The notes beneath the pieces were generated by a model. That model had not been told where the DNA came from. It ran no database searches and saw nothing but the letters and a program-made list of their open reading frames with translations. Shown piece by piece: positions 8,219 through 15,240 of a DNA stretch of 64,000 nt; the first letter of the stretch is position 1, and every line of letters starts with the position of its first letter. Source of the stretch: Arsenicicoccus piscis (lineage in GTDB: Bacteria > Actinomycetota > Actinomycetes > Actinomycetales > Dermatophilaceae); the NCBI RefSeq assembly GCF_022568835.1, contig NZ_JAKZHV010000002.1:186001-250000 (forward strand), read 5' to 3'. Made by a program: the position numbers and the translations under genes.

Positions 8219-8881
8219 ATGACGATGGCAACCGAGCAGACCGAGCGTCCCGGGCGTCCGGTGAGCAAGCGCCGGGAGGCCACCCGCGAGCGGCTACGGG
8301 CGGCCGCGATCGAGGCCTTCGCCGAGCGGGGTTTTCACGGCACGAGCGTCGAGGACCTCTGCGAGCGTGCAGGATTCACGCGGGGGGCGTTCTACAGCAA
8401 CTATGCGAGCCGCGAGGAGCTGGTGCTGGATCTCTACGAGCGACAGGGGGCCGCGATCAACGCACGGCTGGCCGAGATCGGCGCGACCGCCGACCTCGAG
8501 CCACGCGAGCTGCTGCGTCAGGTCATGGCTGTCTGGGGCGAGGAGGAGGCGGGGGCCGAGCGGCGCCGAGCCTTCAACCTGCTGCTCGGGGAGTTCACCC
8601 TGCATGCGATCCGCGACCCCGAGGCGGGCGCTGCCTGGCACGCGGTGCAGGGTCGGCTCCGCGCCGACACCGCACGGCTGCTGCAGGACTACCTGCGGGT
8701 CCGGGGGCTCACCGTGCCGGTGTCGAGCGACGATCTGGCGCGCCTGCTGCACGTCGTGGTGCAGGGCTCCACGACCCAGCACCTGCTGGACCCACAGGCC
8801 GGGTCGGCCGAGAGCCTCGCCGAAAGCTTCGTCGCGCTGCTGCTGCAGGCGGCGCGGCCGACCTCAGCCGTCGGCGCGTAG
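8219..8881 (+). CDS. TetR/AcrR family transcriptional regulator
   Basis: A 220-residue repressor-type protein. The N-terminal helix-turn-helix is clear: RREATRERLRAAAIEAFAERGFHGTSVEDLCERAGFTRGAFYSNYASREEL (residues ~18-70), with the family hallmark GAFYSNYASREEL. The C-terminal ligand-binding domain is unassigned. ATG 8219 gives the usual short pre-helix tail. It is divergent from the ABC-type/YhgE-Pip pair, and a palindrome in the shared gap suggests it represses that pair and itself. The 3' end overlaps the convergent GNAT gene by 18 bases. Confidence 0.9.
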   Translation: MTMATEQTERPGRPVSKRREATRERLRAAAIEAFAERGFHGTSVEDLCERAGFTRGAFYSNYASREELVLDLYERQGAAINARLAEIGATADLEPRELLRQVMAVWGEEEAGAERRRAFNLLLGEFTLHAIRDPEAGAAWHAVQGRLRADTARLLQDYLRVRGLTVPVSSDDLARLLHVVVQGSTTQHLLDPQAGSAESLAESFVALLLQAARPTSAVGA

Positions 8882-9157
8882 GTCGCCGAACTCGTCGGCG
8901 TGCCGCTCGAGGTAGGCCGTGACGAACGAGCAGTGCGACACGATTCGGTCACCGCGCTCGCGCACCGCCTCGAGCATCCCGCCCACCAGCGCCGTGCCGA
9001 TCCCCTGACCCGCGAAGTGCGGCTCGGTCTCGGTGTGCAGCGCCACGGTCACGCCGTCGCGCTCGTCGACGTCCACGAACCCGGCGCGCTCGTCGCCCAC
9101 CCAGGCCTCGTAGCGCTGCTCGGAGTCGTTCTTGACCACCCGCACGTCGTCGCTCAT
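8864..9157 (-). CDS. small GNAT-fold N-acetyltransferase (YjdJ/GTL3-like)
   Basis: A 97-residue protein that matches the short single-domain acetyltransferases of the GCN5-related family (Pfam N-acetyltransferase-like PF14542). Visible features are SEQRYEAWVGDERAGFVDV near the N-terminus, the acetyl-CoA binding stretch HTETEPHFAGQGIGTALVGG, and VSHCSFVTAYLERHADEFGDL, the C-terminal motif with a conserved cysteine. ATG at 9155-9157 fits the family length. The substrate is unknown. It ends inside the 3' end of the convergent TetR gene and begins 77 bases from the left end of the IS256-type element. Confidence 0.85.
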   Translation of the reverse strand: MSDDVRVVKNDSEQRYEAWVGDERAGFVDVDERDGVTVALHTETEPHFAGQGIGTALVGGMLEAVRERGDRIVSHCSFVTAYLERHADEFGDLRADG

Positions 9158-9233
9158 CCACCCATTGAACGCGCTCCCGGGCGCTCCCGCCAGGGGACGC
9201 GCGGCGGGTCTGCTCCGCGGGGGCCTATCGCGC

Positions 9234-10663
9234 GTAGTGAAGTCCAGCAGAGTGGTGTACGACGGACCCGAGTGAGCGCGTGCCTCCGACGTAGGCGCGG
9301 CCACCGGGTGGATCCTTCGAGTGATCTGCGAAAACCGACTCGAAGAAGGAACCACAACGATGACCGCTGTACCCAGTATCGACCCTGCCCGCTTCCTCGA
9401 CGAGCAGCTGTCCCAGGCGAGCCCTGATCTGATGCGGGAGCTGCTCACCACGTTCGTCAACGCACTGCTCTCCGCCCAGGCCGACGCGGTGTGCGGCGCC
9501 GGCTACAACGAGCGGAGCCCGGAGCGGGTCAACTCCCGCAACGGCTACCGCCACCGCGACCTCGACACCCGGGTCGGGACTCTCGACGTCGCAGTGCCCA
9601 AGCTCCGCCAGTCAAGCCTGTATCCGGAGTGGCTGCTCGAACGCAGGAAGCGTGCCGAACGAGCACTGACCAGTGTGGTGGCGACCTGCTACCTGCTCGG
9701 GGTCTCGACCCGGCGGATGGACAAGCTGGTGGCGACCCTCGGCATCACCGGGTTGTCGAAGTCCCAGGTCTCGGTGATGGCCAAGGAGCTCGACGAGCAG
9801 GTCGAGCAGTTCCGTACCCGTCGGCTCGAAGAGGCCGGGCCGTTCACGTTCGTCGCCGCCGACGCGCTCGTGCTCAAGGTCCGCGAAGGTCGGCGGGTGG
9901 TGCCGGTGCACGTGCTGGTAGCCACCGGCGTGAACGCTGGTGGGCACCGCGAGATCCTTGGCGTGCAGGTCACCACCAGCGAGGACGGCGCCGGCTGGCT
10001 CGCGTTCTTCCGCGACCTCACAGCCCGCGGCCTGGCCGGCGTCAAGCTCGTCACGTCCGACGCGCACGCCGGGCTCGTGAGCGCGATCGCCGCGACCATC
10101 CCGGGCGCTGCCTGGCAGCGCTGCCGCACCCACTACGCAGCGAACCTGATGTCCGCGACCCCAAAGTCGTCCTGGCCATGGGTCAAGGCGTTGCTGCACT
10201 CGATCTACGACCAGCCCGACGCCGACGCCGTCCACGCCCAGTTCGACCGTGTCGTCGACGCCCTGGCCGAGAAGCTTCCCGACGTCGCCGAACATCTCGA
10301 GGACGCTCGTGCCGACATCCTCGCGTTCACGCCGTTCCCAAAGGAGGTCTGGCGTCAGATCTGGTCGAACAACCCCAACGAACGGCTCAACCGCGAGATC
10401 CGCCGACGCACCGACGTGGTCGGGATCTTCCCCGACCGCGCATCCATCATCCGGCTCGTCGGCGCCGTCCTGGCCGAGCAGCACGACGAGTGGGCCGAAG
10501 GCCGCCGCTACCTCGGGCTCGACGTCCTCGCCCGCGCCCAAGCCATCGACACCGATCACGCCGAGGAGGTGAGCACCGACCTCGAACTTCAGGCCCTCAC
10601 GGACTGACCGACACGCCCAACCGAGGGATCAACCTCGTACACCACCCCAGCGGACTTGACCTC
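9234..10663 (+). mobile_element. IS256-family insertion sequence
   Basis: A 1,430-base element with one transposase gene. Imperfect terminal inverted repeats of 29 bases are seen at 9234-9262 and 10635-10663, with 22 of 29 positions matching; the inner ends share GGTGTACGA. Target duplications could not be fixed with certainty because both flanks carry similar GCGCG runs. The transposase frame and both ends look intact, so the element may be active. It interrupts no recognisable gene. Confidence 0.82.
9360..10607 (+). CDS. IS256-family transposase (mutator type)
   Basis: A 415-residue transposase of the IS256/mutator group, which moves the element by a DDE-type cut-and-copy mechanism. Diagnostic segments are NSRNGYRHRDLDTRVGTLDVAVPKLR, the catalytic-domain start FVAADALVLKVREGRRV, VTSDAHAGLVSAIAATIPGAAWQRCRTHY with the C-x2-H signature, and the C-terminal NPNERLNREIRRRTDVVGIFPDR carrying the glutamate. 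Length is normal and no frameshift is seen. ATG 9360 is chosen after an AAGGAACC site. One residue of note is ADAL, where many relatives have D-A-x-Y/F. Confidence 0.92.
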   Translation: MTAVPSIDPARFLDEQLSQASPDLMRELLTTFVNALLSAQADAVCGAGYNERSPERVNSRNGYRHRDLDTRVGTLDVAVPKLRQSSLYPEWLLERRKRAERALTSVVATCYLLGVSTRRMDKLVATLGITGLSKSQVSVMAKELDEQVEQFRTRRLEEAGPFTFVAADALVLKVREGRRVVPVHVLVATGVNAGGHREILGVQVTTSEDGAGWLAFFRDLTARGLAGVKLVTSDAHAGLVSAIAATIPGAAWQRCRTHYAANLMSATPKSSWPWVKALLHSIYDQPDADAVHAQFDRVVDALAEKLPDVAEHLEDARADILAFTPFPKEVWRQIWSNNPNERLNREIRRRTDVVGIFPDRASIIRLVGAVLAEQHDEWAEGRRYLGLDVLARAQAIDTDHAEEVSTDLELQALTD

Positions 10664-11324
10664 GCGCGTGTGCCCGACCGCCCAGCCTCGCCCCGATCTA
10701 CTGGGTTACTTGTTCGTAGCTGGCCGAGTTGTTCTGCACTGGCCATCTACACCCATCGCAGAACAGCTCGGCCATCGCAGAACAGTTGGCCCAGTGGGAC
10801 GGCGACCCAGGGGTCGGAACGCGGTCTACTCCCGTGCCGCAGGCCCACAGACGCGCACAAACCCGTGACGCGCCGCCGAAACCGTAAGACGCGCAGGTCC
10901 CGGACCCCGGTATGTCACGGCTTCATGCGCACCCCACGAGTTCCTGCGCAACGTCACACCCAAGACGCCACCCCGTAGACCCCTCCAGCACCACCAGCCC
11001 CACCCACCACACCGTCCACTCGGCCACCACGCCGACGCCGGCACCCACCCCCGCCGCCCACCCCGTTGCCGTGCTCGACACGGCGCTTAGCTACCGAGAC
11101 GGCAGCTGGCCACGCCAGACGCGTCGACACGGCAGTTGGCCACCGAGACGGCTGGTGCAGCAGCCGTCTCGGTGGCCAACCACCATCTCGACGGCTCTGC
11201 GGTAACTAACCACCATCTCGGCGGCCCCGCGGTGGCCAACCACCATCTCGGCGCGGGGCTCGCGCGAGGCGCGCGAGGCGCGCGAGGCGTGCCGGGCGAG
11301 CCCGCGGGGTGCGAGTGGGCGCCG
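10664..11324. other. non-coding repeat-rich stretch downstream of the IS
   Basis: About 660 bases with no convincing gene. It holds an imperfect inverted repeat (10720-10737 with 10758-10774, GAACA core) and a directly repeated CCATCGCAGAACAG motif at 10754-10767 and 10772-10785. It also holds C/A-rich low-complexity sequence around 10980-11070 and a structured repeat locus at 11135-11250, described separately. It is followed by a GCGCGAGGC tandem run near 11260-11290. Short open frames here lack ribosome sites and protein-like composition. Confidence 0.6.
11135..11250. repeat. intergenic repeat locus A (inverted repeat plus 30-base direct repeats)
   Basis: Two structures abut. First, a perfect 20-base inverted repeat (11135-11154 with 11161-11180) closes a six-base loop GTGCAG and would fold into a very stable hairpin. 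Second, the motif AACCACCATCTCG recurs three times at exact 30-base spacing (11178, 11208, 11238), with the rest of the unit partly conserved. The same core appears in locus B at 38048-38161, between xerC and dprA, so this is a dispersed intergenic repeat family. No coding role is apparent. Confidence 0.85.
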
Positions 11325-12260
11325 CTAGCTGGTCGTGCCGGTCGCGACGACGTGCTCGAGCGACTCACCGCGGGCGAGGCGCTCCAGCTGCGAGCGGATC
11401 AGCCGGGCGGCCCGGGGGGCGAAGGCGTCGGTGAGGCCACCGAGGTGCGGGACCTCGAGGACGCCGTCGAGGGCGAGCAGCGGGTGGCCGTCGGGCAGCG
11501 GCTCGGGGTCGGTGACGTCCAGGGCGGCGCGCACGTGGCCCGAGGCGACGGCGTCGACCAGCGCATCGGTGTCGACGACCCGGCCGCGGGCGACGTTGAC
11601 CAGCAGCGCGCCCTTCTTCATCCGGGCGAGGAAGTCGGCGTCGACCAGCCGCTCGGTGGCGTCGGTGAGCGGCACGATCAGCACGACGACGTCCTGCTCG
11701 GGCAGCAGCGTGTCGACGTCGTCGAGCGCGTGGATGTGGTCGACGAGCTCGTCGCCGTCGCGGTCGCGCGAGGCCACCGCCGTGAGCGTGGTCTCGAACG
11801 GCAGCAGACGGCGCGCGATGGCCTGCCCGATCTCGCCGTAGCCGATGATCATGACCTTCTTGTCCGCGAGGCCCGGCTCGAATCGGCGGTCGTCCCACCG
11901 GCGCTCGCCCTCGGACTCGAGGTAGTCCGGCAGCCGGCGCTGCGCCGCGAGGATCAGCGTGGCGGCCAGCTCGGCGGTCGCGGAGTCGTGGACGCCGCGC
12001 GCGTTGGCGAGCTCCATGCCCGGCTGCAGGAACGGCAGCGCATGCTCGTAGCCCGCGCTGAGCAGCTGGAACGCGGTCGCGTCGGTCGCGCTCGCGAGGT
12101 TGTCGTAGCCCGCGCTGGTCACCTGGTAGGGGCTCACCACGAAGGTCACCCCCACGGGGTCGGCCAGCGGCCCGGACATGTCCCACACCTGCAGGTCCAC
12201 GCCGTCGACCGGTCCGACCAGGTCGATCCAGCGCTGCTCGGGGACGGTGACCTTCAGCAC
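11325..12260 (-). CDS. D-isomer-specific 2-hydroxyacid dehydrogenase
   Basis: A 311-residue NAD(P)-dependent dehydrogenase of the D-2-hydroxyacid family, which interconverts 2-oxo acids and D-2-hydroxy acids. The nucleotide site VMIIGYGEIGQAIARRL lies at residues ~135-152. The catalytic residues are in NVARGRVVD (Arg), DVTDPEPLPDGHPL (Glu) and VPHLGG (His). The N-terminal substrate domain is compact. The exact substrate (phosphoglycerate, glyoxylate, others) cannot be read from sequence; the protein is too short for a full SerA with an ACT domain. It is transcribed away from rlmN's promoter side but on the same strand. Confidence 0.87.
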   Translation of the reverse strand: MLKVTVPEQRWIDLVGPVDGVDLQVWDMSGPLADPVGVTFVVSPYQVTSAGYDNLASATDATAFQLLSAGYEHALPFLQPGMELANARGVHDSATAELAATLILAAQRRLPDYLESEGERRWDDRRFEPGLADKKVMIIGYGEIGQAIARRLLPFETTLTAVASRDRDGDELVDHIHALDDVDTLLPEQDVVVLIVPLTDATERLVDADFLARMKKGALLVNVARGRVVDTDALVDAVASGHVRAALDVTDPEPLPDGHPLLALDGVLEVPHLGGLTDAFAPRAARLIRSQLERLARGESLEHVVATGTTS

Positions 12261-12347
12261 GATGAGCTCCTTGCGGTGGGTGGGTGATGGCTGTTGCGAA
12301 ACAGGATGGAGGAGAACGGGATTCGAGACGAGCGGCCCGGGGACGGG

Positions 12348-13424
12348 CTATGCGGTGACGGCCGCGAGCTGACCGCAGGCGCCGTCGATGTCCTGACCGC
12401 GGGTGTCGCGGACGGTCGTCGGGATGCCGTGCGCGCGCAACCGCTCGACGAACTGCTGCTCGACGCCCTTGCGGCTGGCGGTCCACTTGCTGCCCGGGGT
12501 GGGGTTGAGCGGGATGGGGTTGACGTGCACCCAGCCCTTGCCGCGCGCGGCCAGCTGCTCGCCGAGCAGGTCGGCCCGCCAGGCCTGGTCGTTGATGTCA
12601 CGGATCAGGGCGTACTCGATGGACACGCGGCGACCGGTGGTGTCGAAGTAGCGGCGGGCGGCGTCGAGAGCCTCTCCCACCTTCCAGCGGGTGTTGATCG
12701 GCACCAGCTCGTCGCGCAGCTCGTCGTCGGGCGCGTGCAACGACAGGGCCAGCGTGACGGGGATGCCCTCGCCGGCGAGCTTGTCGATGGCCGGGACCAG
12801 ACCGACCGTCGACATGGTGATGCCGCGGGCGCTCATGCCGAGCCCGTCGGGCGCCGGGTCGGTGAGCCGACGGATGGCGCCGATCGCGGCCCTGTAGTTG
12901 GCCAGCGCCTCGCCCATGCCCATGAACACGACGTTGGACACGCGCAGCGGGCCGGCGTCGCCCTCGGGCATCGGCCCGAGCTCGCCCGCCTTGAGGCTGC
13001 GGGCCGCGCTCACAACCTGCTCGACGATCTCGGCGGTGCTCATGTTGCGCTGCAGGCCGCCCTGCCCGGTGGCGCAGAACGGGCAGTTCATGCCGCAGCC
13101 GGCCTGGCTGGAGATGCAGATGGTGGCGCGGCCCGGGTAGCGCATGACCACCGACTCGACCAGCGCGCCGTCGAACAGGCGCCAGACCTTCTTGTGGGTG
13201 AGGCCGTCGTCGGCCACCCGGGTCGCGACCGGCGTCAGCAGCTGCGGTAGAGCCGCCGCGACCAGATCGGCGCGCTGGGCCTTCGGCAGGTCGGGCATCT
13301 GGTCCGGGTCGACGACCAGGCGCTCGAAGTAGTGCGTCGACAGCTGCTTGGCGCGAAAGCCCTGGTGGCCGAGCCCGGTCAGGAAGTCCTTGCGCTCACC
13401 TGGGGCCAGGTCGGCCAGGTGCAC
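12348..13424 (-). CDS. rlmN: dual-specificity 23S rRNA/tRNA adenine-C2 methyltransferase RlmN
   Basis: A radical SAM enzyme that methylates C2 of A2503 in 23S rRNA and A37 in some tRNAs. The cluster motif [14 protein letters not shown] (C-x3-C-x2-C) is present at residues ~110-123, as is the C-terminal catalytic cysteine in DIDGACGQL. The open frame begins at GTG 13422-13424, but the same frame encodes the conserved RlmN N-terminal block [13 protein letters not shown] immediately upstream without any start codon. ATG codons in another frame lie at 13550-13561. A frameshift near 13470-13500 is therefore suspected, and the true protein probably starts ~40 residues earlier. Confidence 0.92.
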   Translation of the reverse strand: MHLADLAPGERKDFLTGLGHQGFRAKQLSTHYFERLVVDPDQMPDLPKAQRADLVAAALPQLLTPVATRVADDGLTHKKVWRLFDGALVESVVMRYPGRATICISSQAGCGMNCPFCATGQGGLQRNMSTAEIVEQVVSAARSLKAGELGPMPEGDAGPLRVSNVVFMGMGEALANYRAAIGAIRRLTDPAPDGLGMSARGITMSTVGLVPAIDKLAGEGIPVTLALSLHAPDDELRDELVPINTRWKVGEALDAARRYFDTTGRRVSIEYALIRDINDQAWRADLLGEQLAARGKGWVHVNPIPLNPTPGSKWTASRKGVEQQFVERLRAHGIPTTVRDTRGQDIDGACGQLAAVTA

Positions 13425-13581
13425 CGGCGGCTTGCCCCGGCGCGGCGCCGCGAAGGTCAGCTGGCCCGGGCGTGGACGGGTTGGTGTGCCCAGCTCGACG
13501 GCGCGCTGGGCACCGGCGTGGTGCTGGGAGCGGAGGGCTGGTCTACGGTCATCAGCTCCATTGTCGCAGGCTCGCGCAGGG

Positions 13582-14517
13582 TCAGCCCGGCGCGGACCCC
13601 GGGAGCAGGTAGGACAGGACCACCCAGGCCATCGGGGCGACCATCAGCAGCGAGTCGAGCCGGTCCATGATGCCGCCGTGACCGGGCAGCACGTGGCCCA
13701 TGTCCTTGATGCCGATGTCACGCTTGATGACCGACTCGCAGAAGTCGCCGACCGTGGCCGTCGCCGCCGACGCGACGCCGAGCAGCGCCCCGATCCACCA
13801 GTCGGCGTGCAGGATGAAGTGCACGGACAGCGAGCCCGCGACCATGCAGGTCAGGGCCGAACCGGCGAATCCCTCCCAGGACTTCTTCGGGCTGACGGAG
13901 GGGGCCATCGGGTGCTTGCCGAAGAGCACGCCGGCGACGTAGCCGCCGATGTCGGAGCAGACCGTCACGAGGATGAAGATGAAGACCCGCCAGTGCCCGT
14001 CGGGCGGCGCCAGCATCATCATGCAGAACGCCGCGAGCAACGGCACGTAGGCGACGGTGAGGACCCCGCCCGAGACGTCCCGCAGCGCGTGGACCCCGCC
14101 GTCGAGGGCGCGCCACACGATGATCGCGAGGCACACCAGGGCGAAGGCGAGGGTGAGCGAGCGGGGGCCGCCGACGAAGGCGATCGGCAGCAGCGCGAGG
14201 CCGCCGGCGAGCGTCGGCACGAGCGGCACCCGGACGTGCTGGTGGCGCACTGCCGAGGCGATCTCCCACATGCCGATCGCGACGGCGACCATGACGACCG
14301 GCAGGAAGGTCTCGCGGCGGGTGAACAGGGACACGACGATGAGCAGGCCGAGGCCGACACCGACGCTGATCGCCGCACCCAGGTTGCGCCCGGCGCGGTT
14401 GTTGACCCGGGCCCGACGCGCCTCGCGGACCGCGTCGGCCGAGCGAGCCTCCACCGCGCTGCCGGCGGGGGCGCTCGGCATCTCCGGCTGAGGATCGCTG
14501 TCGGGTGTGCTGCTCAT
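13582..14517 (-). CDS. cdsA: phosphatidate cytidylyltransferase
   Basis: CDP-diacylglycerol synthase, which joins CTP and phosphatidic acid at the membrane to supply phospholipid synthesis. The 311-residue protein has a ~45-residue polar N-terminal tail and about eight membrane segments. It ends with the family signature [20 protein letters not shown] followed by GIMDRLDS (S-x-x-K-R-x4-K-D-x5-P-G-H-G-G-x2-D-R-x-D). It lies between frr and rlmN in the order seen in most Actinomycetota. The start ATG 14515-14517 is 21 bases after the frr stop. Confidence 0.95.
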   Translation of the reverse strand: MSSTPDSDPQPEMPSAPAGSAVEARSADAVREARRARVNNRAGRNLGAAISVGVGLGLLIVVSLFTRRETFLPVVMVAVAIGMWEIASAVRHQHVRVPLVPTLAGGLALLPIAFVGGPRSLTLAFALVCLAIIVWRALDGGVHALRDVSGGVLTVAYVPLLAAFCMMMLAPPDGHWRVFIFILVTVCSDIGGYVAGVLFGKHPMAPSVSPKKSWEGFAGSALTCMVAGSLSVHFILHADWWIGALLGVASAATATVGDFCESVIKRDIGIKDMGHVLPGHGGIMDRLDSLLMVAPMAWVVLSYLLPGSAPG

Positions 14518-14538
14518 GAGGGGCCGGGAGCCTCGGGG

Positions 14539-15096
14539 TCAGACCTCGAGGAGCTCGGACTCCTTGGCCTTGAGCAGGGTGTCGACGCTGTCGACGTACT
14601 TCTTGGTGAGCTGGTCCAGCTCCTTCTCGCCGCGGGTGCCGTCGTCCTCGCCGACCTCGCCGTCCTTGACCAGCTTGTCGATCGCGGTCTTGGCGTGGCG
14701 GCGGATGTTGCGGATGGACACCTTGGCGTCCTCACCCTTGGTGCTCGCCAGCTTGATGTACTCCTTGCGCCGCTCCTGGGTCAGCTCGGGGAGGACGATG
14801 CGCAGCACGCCGCTGTCGTTGTTGGGGTTGACGCCGAGGCTGGACGCGCGCAGCGCCTTCTCGATCTCGTGCGTCGCGCTCTTGTCGAAGGGCGTGATGA
14901 GGATCATCCGCGGCTCCGGCACCTGGAAGGACGCCAGCTGCTGCAGCGGGGTCGGCGCGCCGTAGTAGTCCACCAGCACCTTGTAGACCAGGGCGGGGTT
15001 CGCGCGGCCGGTGCGGATCGCGGCGAAGTCCTCCTTGGCCACCTCGACAGCCTTCTCCATCTTCTCTTCGGCCTCGAACAGCGTGTCGTCGATCAT
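14539..15096 (-). CDS. frr: ribosome recycling factor
   Basis: Releases post-termination ribosomes from mRNA together with EF-G. The 185-residue protein shows the family body: EAEEKMEKAVEVAKEDFAAI, RTGRANPALV, NNDSGVLRIVLPELTQERRKEYIK and the helical C-terminus. The start at ATG 15094-15096 is preferred over an upstream start at 15115-15117 because GAAGGA precedes it at good spacing and the length is then standard. In most bacteria pyrH is directly upstream; here an 11-kb plus-strand gene cluster intervenes, so frr must use a promoter in the 144-base gap at 15097-15240. Confidence 0.96.
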   Translation of the reverse strand: MIDDTLFEAEEKMEKAVEVAKEDFAAIRTGRANPALVYKVLVDYYGAPTPLQQLASFQVPEPRMILITPFDKSATHEIEKALRASSLGVNPNNDSGVLRIVLPELTQERRKEYIKLASTKGEDAKVSIRNIRRHAKTAIDKLVKDGEVGEDDGTRGEKELDQLTKKYVDSVDTLLKAKESELLEV

Positions 15097-15201
15097 GATT
15101 GGTCCTTCGCGTGTCATCTCTACCGGCTGCGCGGGTGGTCGTGGCCGATCTTCTCACCTTTTGTGTCCGGTAGCCCTACCCACCGCACTCGCGTGCGTGC
15201 C

Positions 15202-15218
15202 ACTCTCGTGGTGAGAGT
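15202..15218. promoter_or_regulatory. inverted repeat before the LAL regulator gene
   Basis: ACTCTC and GAGAGT form six-base perfect arms around a five-base spacer, 23 bases upstream of the regulator start codon and 106 bases upstream of the divergent frr start. It could be an operator used by the regulator itself or by another factor. No matching copy was seen elsewhere in the cluster. Confidence 0.35.
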
Positions 15219-15240
15219 CAGATCTTACGAGGGGGCCATC

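Noticed and set aside
9226..9238. Target-site duplication of the IS256-type element
   Set aside because: GCGCG occurs at both flanks, but the sequence is low in complexity and the exact ends are uncertain, so a true duplication could not be claimed.
11178..11250. Three core motifs at exact 30-base spacing, CRISPR-like
   Set aside because: The repeat-like part is only 13-16 bases and the intervening sequence is itself partly conserved, so there are no unique spacers; no cas gene is present in the window.
10651..11324. Several 60-110 codon open frames after the IS256-type element
   Set aside because: They follow repeat structure, lack ribosome sites and have Ser/Thr/Pro/His-rich low-complexity products.
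13348..15240. A 5' extension of the LAL regulator frame by ~630 codons
   Set aside because: The extension is antisense to rlmN, cdsA and frr; ATG 15241 has a strong ribosome site and begins the real regulator.
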